Shown: positions 1 through 5,126 of the stretch, piece by piece | Numbering within the stretch: the stretch's first letter is position 1 | How the letters are laid out: each line of letters starts with the position of its first letter | The notes under the pieces: generated by a model | Told to the model about the DNA's origin: nothing | The model's database searches: none | Seen by the model: the letters and a program-made list of their open reading frames with translations, nothing else | Position numbers and translations under genes: made by a program | Origin: Salinirussus sp. | Lineage (GTDB): Archaea; Halobacteriota; Halobacteria; Halobacteriales; Haloarculaceae | NCBI GenBank assembly: GCA_028275005.1 | Contig: JAQCNN010000282.1 | Location: 1 to 5,703, forward strand | Length of the DNA: 5,703 nucleotides | Direction of reading: 5' to 3'

Positions 1-988
1 CGATTGGGGTCCGTTCGACGACCGTCCCGTCGACGGTGGGGTACTGCTCGACTAGCTCCCCCTTCGGGACGTCGCCCTCGTCGACCATCTCCTCGAGGAG
101 CCACCAGGCGAGTTCGATGTGCTCGCTCTTCTCGACGTAGAACTCCGCGGGGACACCCAACTCGTCGAAGTGGTCGGGCTCGACCCACGTCTTCCCGTAG
201 ACGATCGTCCCATCGTCGGTCACCTCGTCGAAGGGCCGGCGGACGTTCTGGGCCATCCGCTTGAGCCGGTTGCGGTGTTGGGCGGCGTCCTTGAAGACGG
301 AGGTACAGAAGTAGACCTGCTCGTGGTCACCCATCGTCTCCAGCACCTCGTGACTGCCCTCGACGGCACTCATGTGGCCTTCCCGGCGCTCGAAGCCCTC
401 CTCCTGCATCCGCCGGTAGTTGCCGTCGCTCATCTCGAACTCGTTTACGTTACAGAAGTCCGCCGCGCCCTCGTCCAGAAACTCCAGGAACTCCGTCTCG
501 CCGCGGATCCCGGGGATCTCGAAGGCGGGCGTGAGCCCCTCCTCGCGGGCAGTGTAGAGGATCTCCTCCCACTCGGTGCCGTGAAGCTCCCCCCACAGCT
601 CGAAGGGTGGGTGAAAGCGGATCTCGTCGAGGCCCGCCTCGGCCAGCCGGCGCATGTTCTCGCGGCCGCCCGTGATACCGGTGTAGAGGTGGACGTGGTG
701 GTCCTCGCCGAACTCCTCCTTCAAGAGGGAGATATACCGGCAGGTCCGGTCGAGCACCTCCTGTGGCTCACCACCGGTGATCGACGACCCGAGGGCGTCC
801 ATCCGGTGGGCCTCGTCGATGAGGTCCTGGTCGCACTCCACCTTGCGCTCGTTGGCGTAGACGTCGGTGACGTTCTTGCGGTTCTCACCGAGGGGACAGT
901 AGAAGCAGTCCCGCTGGTCACAGTAGCCGTAGACGAAGACGACCATCTTTCCGCCCTTAGCACACTGCTCACAGCCTCGCGAATGCAT
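1..988 (-). CDS. Radical SAM protein, COG2108-like (3' end outside window)
   Basis: 329 codons are visible; the C-terminus lies beyond the left edge. The N-terminus has a CxxC pair (C6, C9 in GCEQCAKGGK), a beta-strand (VVFVYGY), then a Cys cluster CDQRDCFYC (C23, C28, C31) followed by PLGENRKN. A GGEP motif at residues 72-75 fits the SAM-binding strand of radical SAM enzymes. The three cluster cysteines would ligate a 4Fe-4S cluster that cleaves S-adenosylmethionine, but their spacing is CX4CX2C rather than the usual CX3CX2C. The overall pattern recalls archaeal proteins described as related to pyruvate formate-lyase activating enzyme (COG2108); their substrate is not known to me. The start is the ATG at 986-988, because an in-frame TAG lies directly before it. 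The later ATG at 944-946 would lose the conserved CxxC segment. The gene diverges from the acyl-CoA dehydrogenase gene. Its family is fairly certain; its reaction is unknown. Confidence 0.88.
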   Translation of the reverse strand, partial: MHSRGCEQCAKGGKMVVFVYGYCDQRDCFYCPLGENRKNVTDVYANERKVECDQDLIDEAHRMDALGSSITGGEPQEVLDRTCRYISLLKEEFGEDHHVHLYTGITGGRENMRRLAEAGLDEIRFHPPFELWGELHGTEWEEILYTAREEGLTPAFEIPGIRGETEFLEFLDEGAADFCNVNEFEMSDGNYRRMQEEGFERREGHMSAVEGSHEVLETMGDHEQVYFCTSVFKDAAQHRNRLKRMAQNVRRPFDEVTDDGTIVYGKTWVEPDHFDELGVPAEFYVEKSEHIELAWWLLEEMVDEGDVPKGELVEQYPTVDGTVVERTPI

Positions 989-1011
989 CTACCCACAGTT
1001 TCACGTCCAGC

Positions 1012-1019
1012 GACAAAAG
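1012..1019 (-). promoter_or_regulatory. Possible TATA-like box for the radical SAM gene
   Basis: On the minus strand this reads CTTTTGTC and is centred about 28 bases before the ATG at 988. Archaeal TATA boxes sit about 25-30 bases before the transcription start, so transcription would begin at or next to the ATG, giving a leaderless mRNA. No Shine-Dalgarno sequence is visible before the ATG, which agrees. The box itself is a weak match, so this is an inference from position. Confidence 0.35.
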
Positions 1020-1112
1020 CCGTGCGGAACGCCCACCTACAGTAGTCACCCGCGAGTGGCCGGCCCGGTCCGGCGCCCGACGCTGTGACGGGCTCGCACG
1101 CCACACGGCATA

Positions 1113-1125
1113 GAAAGATACTTTC
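1113..1125. promoter_or_regulatory. Palindromic AT-rich promoter element before the acyl-CoA dehydrogenase gene
   Basis: The sequence GAAAGATACTTTC has perfect 5-bp inverted arms (GAAAG/CTTTC) around ATA. It is centred about 30 bases before the ATG at 1149 and is the most AT-rich spot in the 160-bp divergent intergenic region. It sits where the TATA box of a leaderless or short-leader transcript would be, so it could be the core promoter, a regulator site overlapping it, or both. The symmetry is seen directly; binding by a regulator is an inference. Confidence 0.42.
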
Positions 1126-1148
1126 CCGCGGATTCCGACCATCCGCGT

Positions 1149-2288
1149 ATGAGCTTCCAGCTCACAGACGAACAACAGGCGATCCGCAAGGCGGTGCGCG
1201 AGTTCGGCGAGGAGGAGATCAAGCCGGTCGCGCGCGAGCACGACGAGAACAAGGAGTATCCCGAAGGGCTGCGCCGGAAGGCGGCGGAACTGGACTTCGT
1301 CGCACCGGGTATCCCAATCGAGTACGGCGGCGCGGGGATGGACGCCCTCTCCTCGATGGTCGTCACCGAGGAGCTGTGGCGTGCGGACCCGGGTATCGGG
1401 AGCGCCATCGGCTCGGCCGGTTTCGGCACCAACATGATCATCGAGTACGGCGACGAGTGGATGAAAGAGGAGTGGCTCCCGCCGGTCGCCGCCGGCGACG
1501 CCGTCTCCTGTTCCTGCATCTCCGAGCCCGCCCACGGCTCGAACGTCGCGGGCATGGAGACCTACGCCGAGCGCGACGGCGACGAGTACGTCCTCAACGG
1601 AAACAAGATGTGGATCACCAACGGCACCGTCGCCGACATCGGTGTCGTGATGGCGAAGACCGACCCCGGTGAGGGCCACGCGGGTATCACTGCCTTTCTC
1701 GTGCCGACCGAGCGCGAGGGCTTCAAGACCGAGAAGATCGACAACAAGCTCGGTATCCGTGCCTCCGACCTCGGTGAGGTCATTCTCGACGACGTCCGTG
1801 TCTCCGAGGACAACATCATCGGCGAGGAGAACAAGGGGTTCTATCAGCTGATGGACTTCTTTGCCTCCGGCCGAACCGGCGTCGCCGCACAGGCTGTCGG
1901 TGTCGCCCAGGCGGCCCTCGACTCGGCACAGGACTACGCCGGCGAGCGCGAGCAGTTCGGCCAGAAGATCGGCGAGTTCCAGGCCATCCAGCACAAGATC
2001 GCCGAGATGGCCACCAACGTCGAGGCCGCCCGGTCGCTGACATACCGGGCCGCCGCCCAGATCGAGGAGGACAACGAGATGATGGCCGCAAAGCACGCCT
2101 CGATGGCAAAGCTGTTTGCCTCCGAACACGCCGTCGACGTCGCCGACGAGGCGATCCAGGTGCACGGCGGCGCCGGCTTCGTCACCGACCACCCCGTCGA
2201 GCGCTACTACCGTGACGCCCGGATCACCAAGATCTACGAGGGCACCTCCGAGATCCAGAAGAACATCATCTCCGACCAGATCCTCTGA
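1149..2288 (+). CDS. Acyl-CoA dehydrogenase (FAD-dependent)
   Basis: This 379-residue cytoplasmic flavoenzyme is the usual length for the family. It should carry out the first beta-oxidation step, acyl-CoA to trans-2-enoyl-CoA, passing electrons to electron transfer flavoprotein. The N-terminal helical domain covers about residues 1-120. The beta domain holds ISEPAHGSN at 124-132 and KMWITNG at 153-159, which contact FAD and substrate. The C-terminal helical domain holds GRTGVAAQ at 241-248, REQFG at 267-271 and QVHGGAGF at 337-344. E364 in KIYEGTSEIQ matches the catalytic base of short- and medium-chain enzymes, so the protein looks active. The ATG at 1149 begins MSFQLTDEQQ, a typical family start, with no Shine-Dalgarno sequence, which fits a short-leader transcript. 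The gene stands alone with its own promoter and a hairpin downstream. Chain-length or branched-chain preference cannot be decided here. Confidence 0.96.
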   Translation: MSFQLTDEQQAIRKAVREFGEEEIKPVAREHDENKEYPEGLRRKAAELDFVAPGIPIEYGGAGMDALSSMVVTEELWRADPGIGSAIGSAGFGTNMIIEYGDEWMKEEWLPPVAAGDAVSCSCISEPAHGSNVAGMETYAERDGDEYVLNGNKMWITNGTVADIGVVMAKTDPGEGHAGITAFLVPTEREGFKTEKIDNKLGIRASDLGEVILDDVRVSEDNIIGEENKGFYQLMDFFASGRTGVAAQAVGVAQAALDSAQDYAGEREQFGQKIGEFQAIQHKIAEMATNVEAARSLTYRAAAQIEEDNEMMAAKHASMAKLFASEHAVDVADEAIQVHGGAGFVTDHPVERYYRDARITKIYEGTSEIQKNIISDQIL

Positions 2289-2339
2289 CCCGGCAACGGT
2301 CACTTCTCTCTGGCCCCGTCTCGCCTGTTTCTCCGATTC

Positions 2340-2366
2340 GACAGGAGGCTGCTACAGCCTCCTGTC
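2340..2366 (+). terminator. Perfect 12-bp stem hairpin downstream of the acyl-CoA dehydrogenase
   Basis: GACAGGAGGCTG (2340-2351) is followed by the three-base loop CTA and the exact reverse complement CAGCCTCCTGTC (2355-2366). It begins 51 bases after the dehydrogenase stop. No T-run follows, so it is not a classical bacterial-type intrinsic terminator. Archaeal termination mostly depends on T-rich tracts, so the hairpin may instead protect or define the mRNA 3' end, or be a protein-binding palindrome. The structure is certain; its role is inferred from position. Confidence 0.55.
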
Positions 2367-2441
2367 CGGCCCGCGGTCCGTCCCAAGACACGAAACCGTG
2401 CCTCTCGGCGACACCCTCCTGGCAACAACACCGCCACTGCC

Positions 2442-2457
2442 GCGAAGGTAGCTTCGC
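2442..2457. repeat. Short inverted repeat (6-bp arms, 4-base loop)
   Basis: GCGAAG, loop GTAG, then CTTCGC. It lies about 40-55 bases before the first plausible beginning of the small coding-like frame at 2499, so it could be an operator or a minor hairpin. A repeat this short can arise by chance in GC-rich DNA. Confidence 0.3.
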
Positions 2458-2498
2458 CCACCCGGGTAAGCCTCTCCTATGTGTGGTGAGCATCCCGT

Positions 2499-2729
2499 CT
2501 GTCACTCAAGACAACGCTGCCGGCGAGCGAGGAGGACCTCGACCGGGTCGCCGGGCTCACCGGCGCTGGATGGACGGCCTCACTCACCGGCTACCTGAGT
2601 ACGATGGTCGGCTACGGTAACACCCTCGTTGTGAACCCTCCGTCTCTCCGGTATCTCGGCGGTGTCCTGTTCGTCACGACACTCGGCCTCGACAGACTCG
2701 GGGCCGTACTCTCGGGCCGGGAACGGTGA
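2499..2729 (+). CDS. Possible small membrane protein, start unclear (hypothetical or decaying gene)
   Basis: This frame is open from just after a TGA at 2487-2489 to a TGA at 2727-2729. Read from the CTG at 2499 it gives 76 residues. The N-terminus resembles a cytoplasmic haloarchaeal start (SLKTTLPASEEDLDRVAG). Two apolar segments follow at about residues 19-45 and 50-72 (for example LGGVLFVTTLGLDRLGAVL), suggesting two membrane helices. About four fifths of its codons end in G or C by my hand count, supporting coding but less strongly than for the neighbours. There is no ATG or GTG in frame until the ATG at 2604, which would leave only 41 residues and lose the first apolar segment. Either CTG initiates, or an original ATG start was lost, or a frameshift cut the N-terminus. 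I do not recognise the family. Confidence 0.4.
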   Translation: MSLKTTLPASEEDLDRVAGLTGAGWTASLTGYLSTMVGYGNTLVVNPPSLRYLGGVLFVTTLGLDRLGAVLSGRER

Positions 2730-2803
2730 CCGCGGCCACCTCACAGCCGCCAGGGTTACACCGGTCTCTGTCGGGGTCGGGGTCCCGCCTCCTGGAGGTG
2801 TGG

Positions 2804-2816
2804 CGGAGTTTTATTA
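2804..2816 (+). promoter_or_regulatory. TATA-type promoter of the SDR gene
   Basis: The box TTTTATTA (2809-2816), preceded by CGGAG, is the clearest archaeal TATA match in this intergenic region. Transcription should begin near 2838-2842, giving a leader of about 25-30 bases before the ATG at 2868. The 13-base core CGGAGTTTTATTA differs at one position from the core before the HMG-CoA-synthase-like gene. An 11-bp palindrome, CCTCCTGGAGG (2788-2798), ends 5 bases before this core and could be a regulator or TFB-region site. Confidence 0.65.
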
Positions 2817-2853
2817 GCCGGACTCACGCAGTCGTAGGTGCACAATGACACAC

Positions 2854-2858
2854 AGGAG
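2854..2858 (+). promoter_or_regulatory. Ribosome binding site that supports the ATG at 2868
   Basis: AGGAG sits 9 bases before the ATG at 2868 and is complementary to the CCUCCU end of archaeal 16S rRNA. This favours the ATG over the in-frame GTG at 2838, which has no such site and lies about at the expected transcription start. Confidence 0.55.
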
Positions 2859-2867
2859 TGGTCTCGC

Positions 2868-3638
2868 ATGAGTCTTGGCAGATTCAGAGTCGACGGACAG
2901 ACAGCGATCATCACCGGCGCGAGCCAGGGGATCGGCCGCGAGATCGCCGAGCAGTTCGCCGCCGACGGCGCCGACGTGGTGGTCTGCTCGCGAACGCAGT
3001 CGAAGGTCGACGAGGTCGCGGCGACGATCAACGACCGCGACGGCGGTCGGGCGCTGGCCATCGAGTGTGACGTGACCGACCGCGACGCCGTCGAGGCGCT
3101 GGTCGAGGCGACCGTCGAGGAGTTCGGCAAGCTGGACTGTCTGGTCAACAACGCCGGCGCCAGCTTCATGACCGACTTCGACGAGATAAGCGAGAACGGC
3201 TGGAAGACGATCGTCGACATCAACCTCCACGGCACCTACCACTGTATACAGGTCGCCGGCGACTACCTCGCCGACGGCGGCGGGACGGTGATCAACCTCG
3301 CCAGCGTCGCCGGCCAGCAGGGCTCGCCACAGATGAGCCCTTACGGGGCGGCCAAAGCCGCCGTGATCAACCTGACGACGACACTGTCGGTCGAGTGGGC
3401 CGAGCGGGGTGTCCGGGTCAACTGTATCGCGCCGGGGCTCGTGCTCACGCCCGGTGTCGAGTCACAGATGGGTGTCGAGGCACAGGATATCGACCGCAAC
3501 GAGGTCGACCGCCGGATCGGCGTCTCGGCGGAGATCGCCGACCTCGCCCAGTTCCTCGCGAGTGACGCCGCCTCCTACCTGATCGGGGAGACGGTCACCG
3601 CGAAGGGCGTCCCGCGGATCGGCGAGGGCGGCGACTGA
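2868..3638 (+). CDS. Short-chain dehydrogenase/reductase, classical SDR
   Basis: This 256-residue NAD(P)-dependent oxidoreductase has a single Rossmann domain and the usual length for a classical SDR. The cofactor loop TGASQGIG is at residues 16-23 and NNAG at 94-97. The catalytic residues are N119 (in VDINLHG), S146, Y159 and K163 (in YGAAK), so all four are present. SR at 41-42 after the second strand suggests NADP(H) preference. Likely substrates are 3-oxoacyl/3-hydroxyacyl or 2,4-dienoyl thioesters, judged from family likeness and the acyl-CoA genes on both sides; the sequence does not settle which. The C-terminus reads GETVTAKGVPRIG where many relatives have a vDGG ending. I chose the ATG at 2868 because of its AGGAG site and the typical MSLGRFRVDGQTAIITG beginning; the GTG at 2838 would add ten residues of no family character. 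The gene has its own promoter. Confidence 0.93.
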   Translation: MSLGRFRVDGQTAIITGASQGIGREIAEQFAADGADVVVCSRTQSKVDEVAATINDRDGGRALAIECDVTDRDAVEALVEATVEEFGKLDCLVNNAGASFMTDFDEISENGWKTIVDINLHGTYHCIQVAGDYLADGGGTVINLASVAGQQGSPQMSPYGAAKAAVINLTTTLSVEWAERGVRVNCIAPGLVLTPGVESQMGVEAQDIDRNEVDRRIGVSAEIADLAQFLASDAASYLIGETVTAKGVPRIGEGGD

Positions 3639-3707
3639 GGCCGTCGCCACGACCGGTGGCCGCGGAGATGACCGGCGCCGTTCCGGTCGGAGCGTCGGTC
3701 CACATCA

Positions 3708-3720
3708 CGGAGCTTTATTA
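3708..3720 (+). promoter_or_regulatory. TATA-type promoter of the HMGCS-like/DUF35/thiolase operon
   Basis: CGGAGCTTTATTA contains the TATA box TTTATTA (3714-3720). Transcription would begin near 3742-3746, only a few bases before the ATG at 3751, so the first gene probably has a very short leader; no Shine-Dalgarno sequence is seen. No other promoter-like AT-rich element occurs before the next two genes, which overlap, so this one should drive all three. Confidence 0.65.
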
Positions 3721-3750
3721 TCGGCGGCCGCGTCAGTGGCGTGTGGTAAC

Positions 3751-4713
3751 ATGACAGGGATACGTGGCTACGGTGCGTACGTCCCGCTGTACCGGGTCGA
3801 GCGGGCCGACATCGCACAGCAACACGGCGGCTACGCCGGCGGGGAGACGGCCGTCCCCGCCCACGACGAGAATATCGTCACGCTCGGCGTACAGGCAGCG
3901 AAAAACGCCCTCGCGAACGCGGACGCCGACGGCACGGCGGTGGACGCGGTGTTCGCCGCGACGACCTCCGACCCCTTCGACGAGCGCGGCGTCGCGGCCC
4001 ACGTCGGCCACGCGGTCGGCGCCGGGACCGACCTCCGGACGGGTGACTTCCAGGGCTCGGCGCGTGCGGCCACCGACGCCACCCTCGCCGCCCGCGACGC
4101 CGTGGCAAACGACTGTGAGACCGCACTCGTCGTTGCGGCCGACGTCCTCCGGGCCGACCCCGACAGTGACGAACTCGAGACGGCGGGCGCGGGTGCCGGC
4201 GCGCTCGTGCTCGGCGACGAGCAGGTCGGCGCGGTCGCTGAGACCGCCAGCCACACCACGGGCTACGTCGGCCGGTTCAAGCGCGGGGACTCGCCCGTCT
4301 CGGGTGACGGCCGATTCAACCGGAAGAACTACATCGAGGCGGTCACCGGCGCGGTCGACGGACTGGCGGAGGGTGTCGACCACGGCGTCTTCCCCGAACA
4401 CGACGGGGGCTGGGGCGAGCGGGCCGCCGGCGCCGTTGGCCTGGACGCGGCCCTGCACAGCACCTTCGACTCGGTCGGGTACGCGGGCGCCGGCGGCGTC
4501 CTGCTCGACCTCGCGGCGGCGCTCGACGAGGCGGCGGCCGGCGAGCGGGTCCTGCTGGCCTCCTACGGCCCCGGCGGCAGCGACGCCATCGCGGTCGACG
4601 TCACGACGGACACGACACCAGAGATGACAGTTCAGGAGTATCTCGACAGCAAGGAGTACGTCACGTACGCCAAACACCGCTCCTTCCGCGAACGGCTCGG
4701 GGGTGACGCCTGA
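3751..4713 (+). CDS. HMG-CoA-synthase-like thiolase-fold protein lacking the usual catalytic residues
   Basis: The 320-residue protein follows the layout of archaeal HMG-CoA synthases. It begins MTGIRGYGAYVPLYRVE, contains DENIVTLGVQAAKNAL (39-54), has a late GERVLLASYGPGGSDA stretch (264-279) and ends with EYVTYAKHRSFRERL. True synthases use an acylated Cys in a motif like FACKAGT; here the matching region (99-107) reads DFQGSARAA with no Cys, and C122 is the only cysteine in the protein. The catalytic Glu region (SESHPY in archaeal enzymes) reads TTSDPF (71-76), without Glu. H217 (PEHDGG) may match the active-site His. It may thus be a non-condensing scaffold subunit or use other chemistry. 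The start is the ATG at 3751; a GTG at 3736 would add five residues but lies upstream of the expected transcription start. Its stop overlaps the next ATG (TGATG). Family assignment is firm; loss of activity rests on an alignment from memory. Confidence 0.85.
   Translation: MTGIRGYGAYVPLYRVERADIAQQHGGYAGGETAVPAHDENIVTLGVQAAKNALANADADGTAVDAVFAATTSDPFDERGVAAHVGHAVGAGTDLRTGDFQGSARAATDATLAARDAVANDCETALVVAADVLRADPDSDELETAGAGAGALVLGDEQVGAVAETASHTTGYVGRFKRGDSPVSGDGRFNRKNYIEAVTGAVDGLAEGVDHGVFPEHDGGWGERAAGAVGLDAALHSTFDSVGYAGAGGVLLDLAAALDEAAAGERVLLASYGPGGSDAIAVDVTTDTTPEMTVQEYLDSKEYVTYAKHRSFRERLGGDA
4699..4706 (+). promoter_or_regulatory. Ribosome binding site of the DUF35 gene
   Basis: GGGGGTGA lies 6 bases before the ATG at 4713, inside the end of the upstream gene. 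It pairs with the UCACCUCC end of 16S rRNA allowing one G-U pair. It indicates internal re-initiation at the overlapping start. Confidence 0.55.
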
Positions 4714-5126
4714 TGCACGAGCCGCCCTTCGTCCGCGACCGCGCGGCAAACGAACGGCTCGAGGGCAAGGAGTGCGGTTCCTGTGGCTACGTCACCATCC
4801 CCGAGCGCCGTGAGGTCTGCAAGCGGTGTGGCGAGTACCCCGACTGGAACGACGTCCAGCTCGAAGAGCGCGGGACGGTCCAGTCCTACGTCGTCCAGCA
4901 GCGCCTGCCCGGCGAGTTCGAGACGCCGCTGCCCGTCGCGGTGGTCGACATCCCCCAGGAGGGCAACGGCGAGCCTGCCCGGGTGTACGGCCTGTTCACC
5001 GAGACCGACCCCGACGACGTCGAGATCGGGATGGAGGCCGAGGCCGACTTCCGGACGATGTTCGATATCGACGGCCTGCCGGTGAACTCCTTCAAGTTCA
5101 AGCGCCCACGGGGTGACCGGCTATGA
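4713..5126 (+). CDS. DUF35 zinc-ribbon/OB-fold acyl-CoA-associated protein
   Basis: This 137-residue protein has an N-terminal helix (PPFVRDRAANERLEG), a rubredoxin-like zinc ribbon with C21-x2-C24 and C36-x2-C39, and an OB-fold from about residue 50 to the end (beginning ERGTVQSYVVQQR). This is the complete usual DUF35 layout and length. In methanogenic archaea a DUF35 protein bridges acetoacetyl-CoA thiolase and HMG-CoA synthase and helps pass the intermediate between them. In actinobacterial cholesterol side-chain breakdown, DUF35 domains support thiolase-like aldolases. Here it sits between a synthase-like and a thiolase gene, overlapping the first by 1 base and the second by 4, so a complex of all three products is the natural inference. 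No catalytic residues of its own are expected. Confidence 0.93.
   Translation: MHEPPFVRDRAANERLEGKECGSCGYVTIPERREVCKRCGEYPDWNDVQLEERGTVQSYVVQQRLPGEFETPLPVAVVDIPQEGNGEPARVYGLFTETDPDDVEIGMEAEADFRTMFDIDGLPVNSFKFKRPRGDRL
5110..5116 (+). promoter_or_regulatory. Ribosome binding site of the thiolase gene
   Basis: GGGGTGA lies 6 bases before the ATG at 5123, the same sequence and spacing as before the DUF35 gene. It supports the ATG that overlaps the DUF35 stop in ATGA and suggests coupled translation. Confidence 0.55.

Larger units (their letters stand above)
2289..2867. other. 579-bp stretch without a confident gene
   Basis: After the dehydrogenase stop come pyrimidine-rich runs (cttctctct, gtttctcc), a strong hairpin at 2340-2366 and a smaller one at 2442-2457. 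A coding-like open frame follows at 2490-2729, ending in TGA but lacking a standard start at its beginning. From 2730 the sequence is non-coding, with the SDR promoter at 2804-2816 and its leader up to 2867. I see no tRNA, insertion-sequence end or CRISPR-like repeat in it. Confidence 0.6.

Noticed and set aside
119..1045. A 308-codon plus-strand frame opposite the radical SAM gene
   Set aside because: The opposite strand encodes clear radical SAM motifs; this product is low-complexity Val/Leu/Asp-rich without motifs.
969..2303. A 444-codon open frame on the minus strand opposite the acyl-CoA dehydrogenase
   Set aside because: It mirrors the codon structure of the dehydrogenase; the product has no recognisable domain, and long antisense frames are common in GC-rich coding DNA.
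2266..2505. A 79-codon minus-strand frame in the dehydrogenase-SDR gap
   Set aside because: It overlaps the dehydrogenase end and the hairpin, and its Arg/Gly-rich product shows no domain or typical acidic haloarchaeal composition.
2770..2784. Short tandem of GTCGGG units
   Set aside because: Only about two and a half copies; too short to call a repeat element.
2838..2867. GTG at 2838 as the start of the SDR
   Set aside because: It adds ten residues before a typical SDR N-terminus, while the ATG at 2868 has an AGGAG site at good spacing. A leaderless GTG start remains a minor possibility because it falls near the predicted transcription start.
3670..3688. Inverted repeat GACCGG/CCGGTC after the SDR gene as a terminator
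   Set aside because: Six-base arms of this composition are expected by chance in such GC-rich DNA, and no T-rich tract follows before the next promoter.
3736..3750. GTG at 3736 as the start of the HMG-CoA-synthase-like gene
   Set aside because: It lies before the transcription start predicted from the TATA box at 3714-3720, and MTGIRGYGAYVP is the normal family beginning.
3733..4749. A 338-codon minus-strand frame opposite the HMG-CoA-synthase-like gene
   Set aside because: It covers the sense gene and both its borders, with an Arg/Gly/Val-rich product lacking any family pattern.
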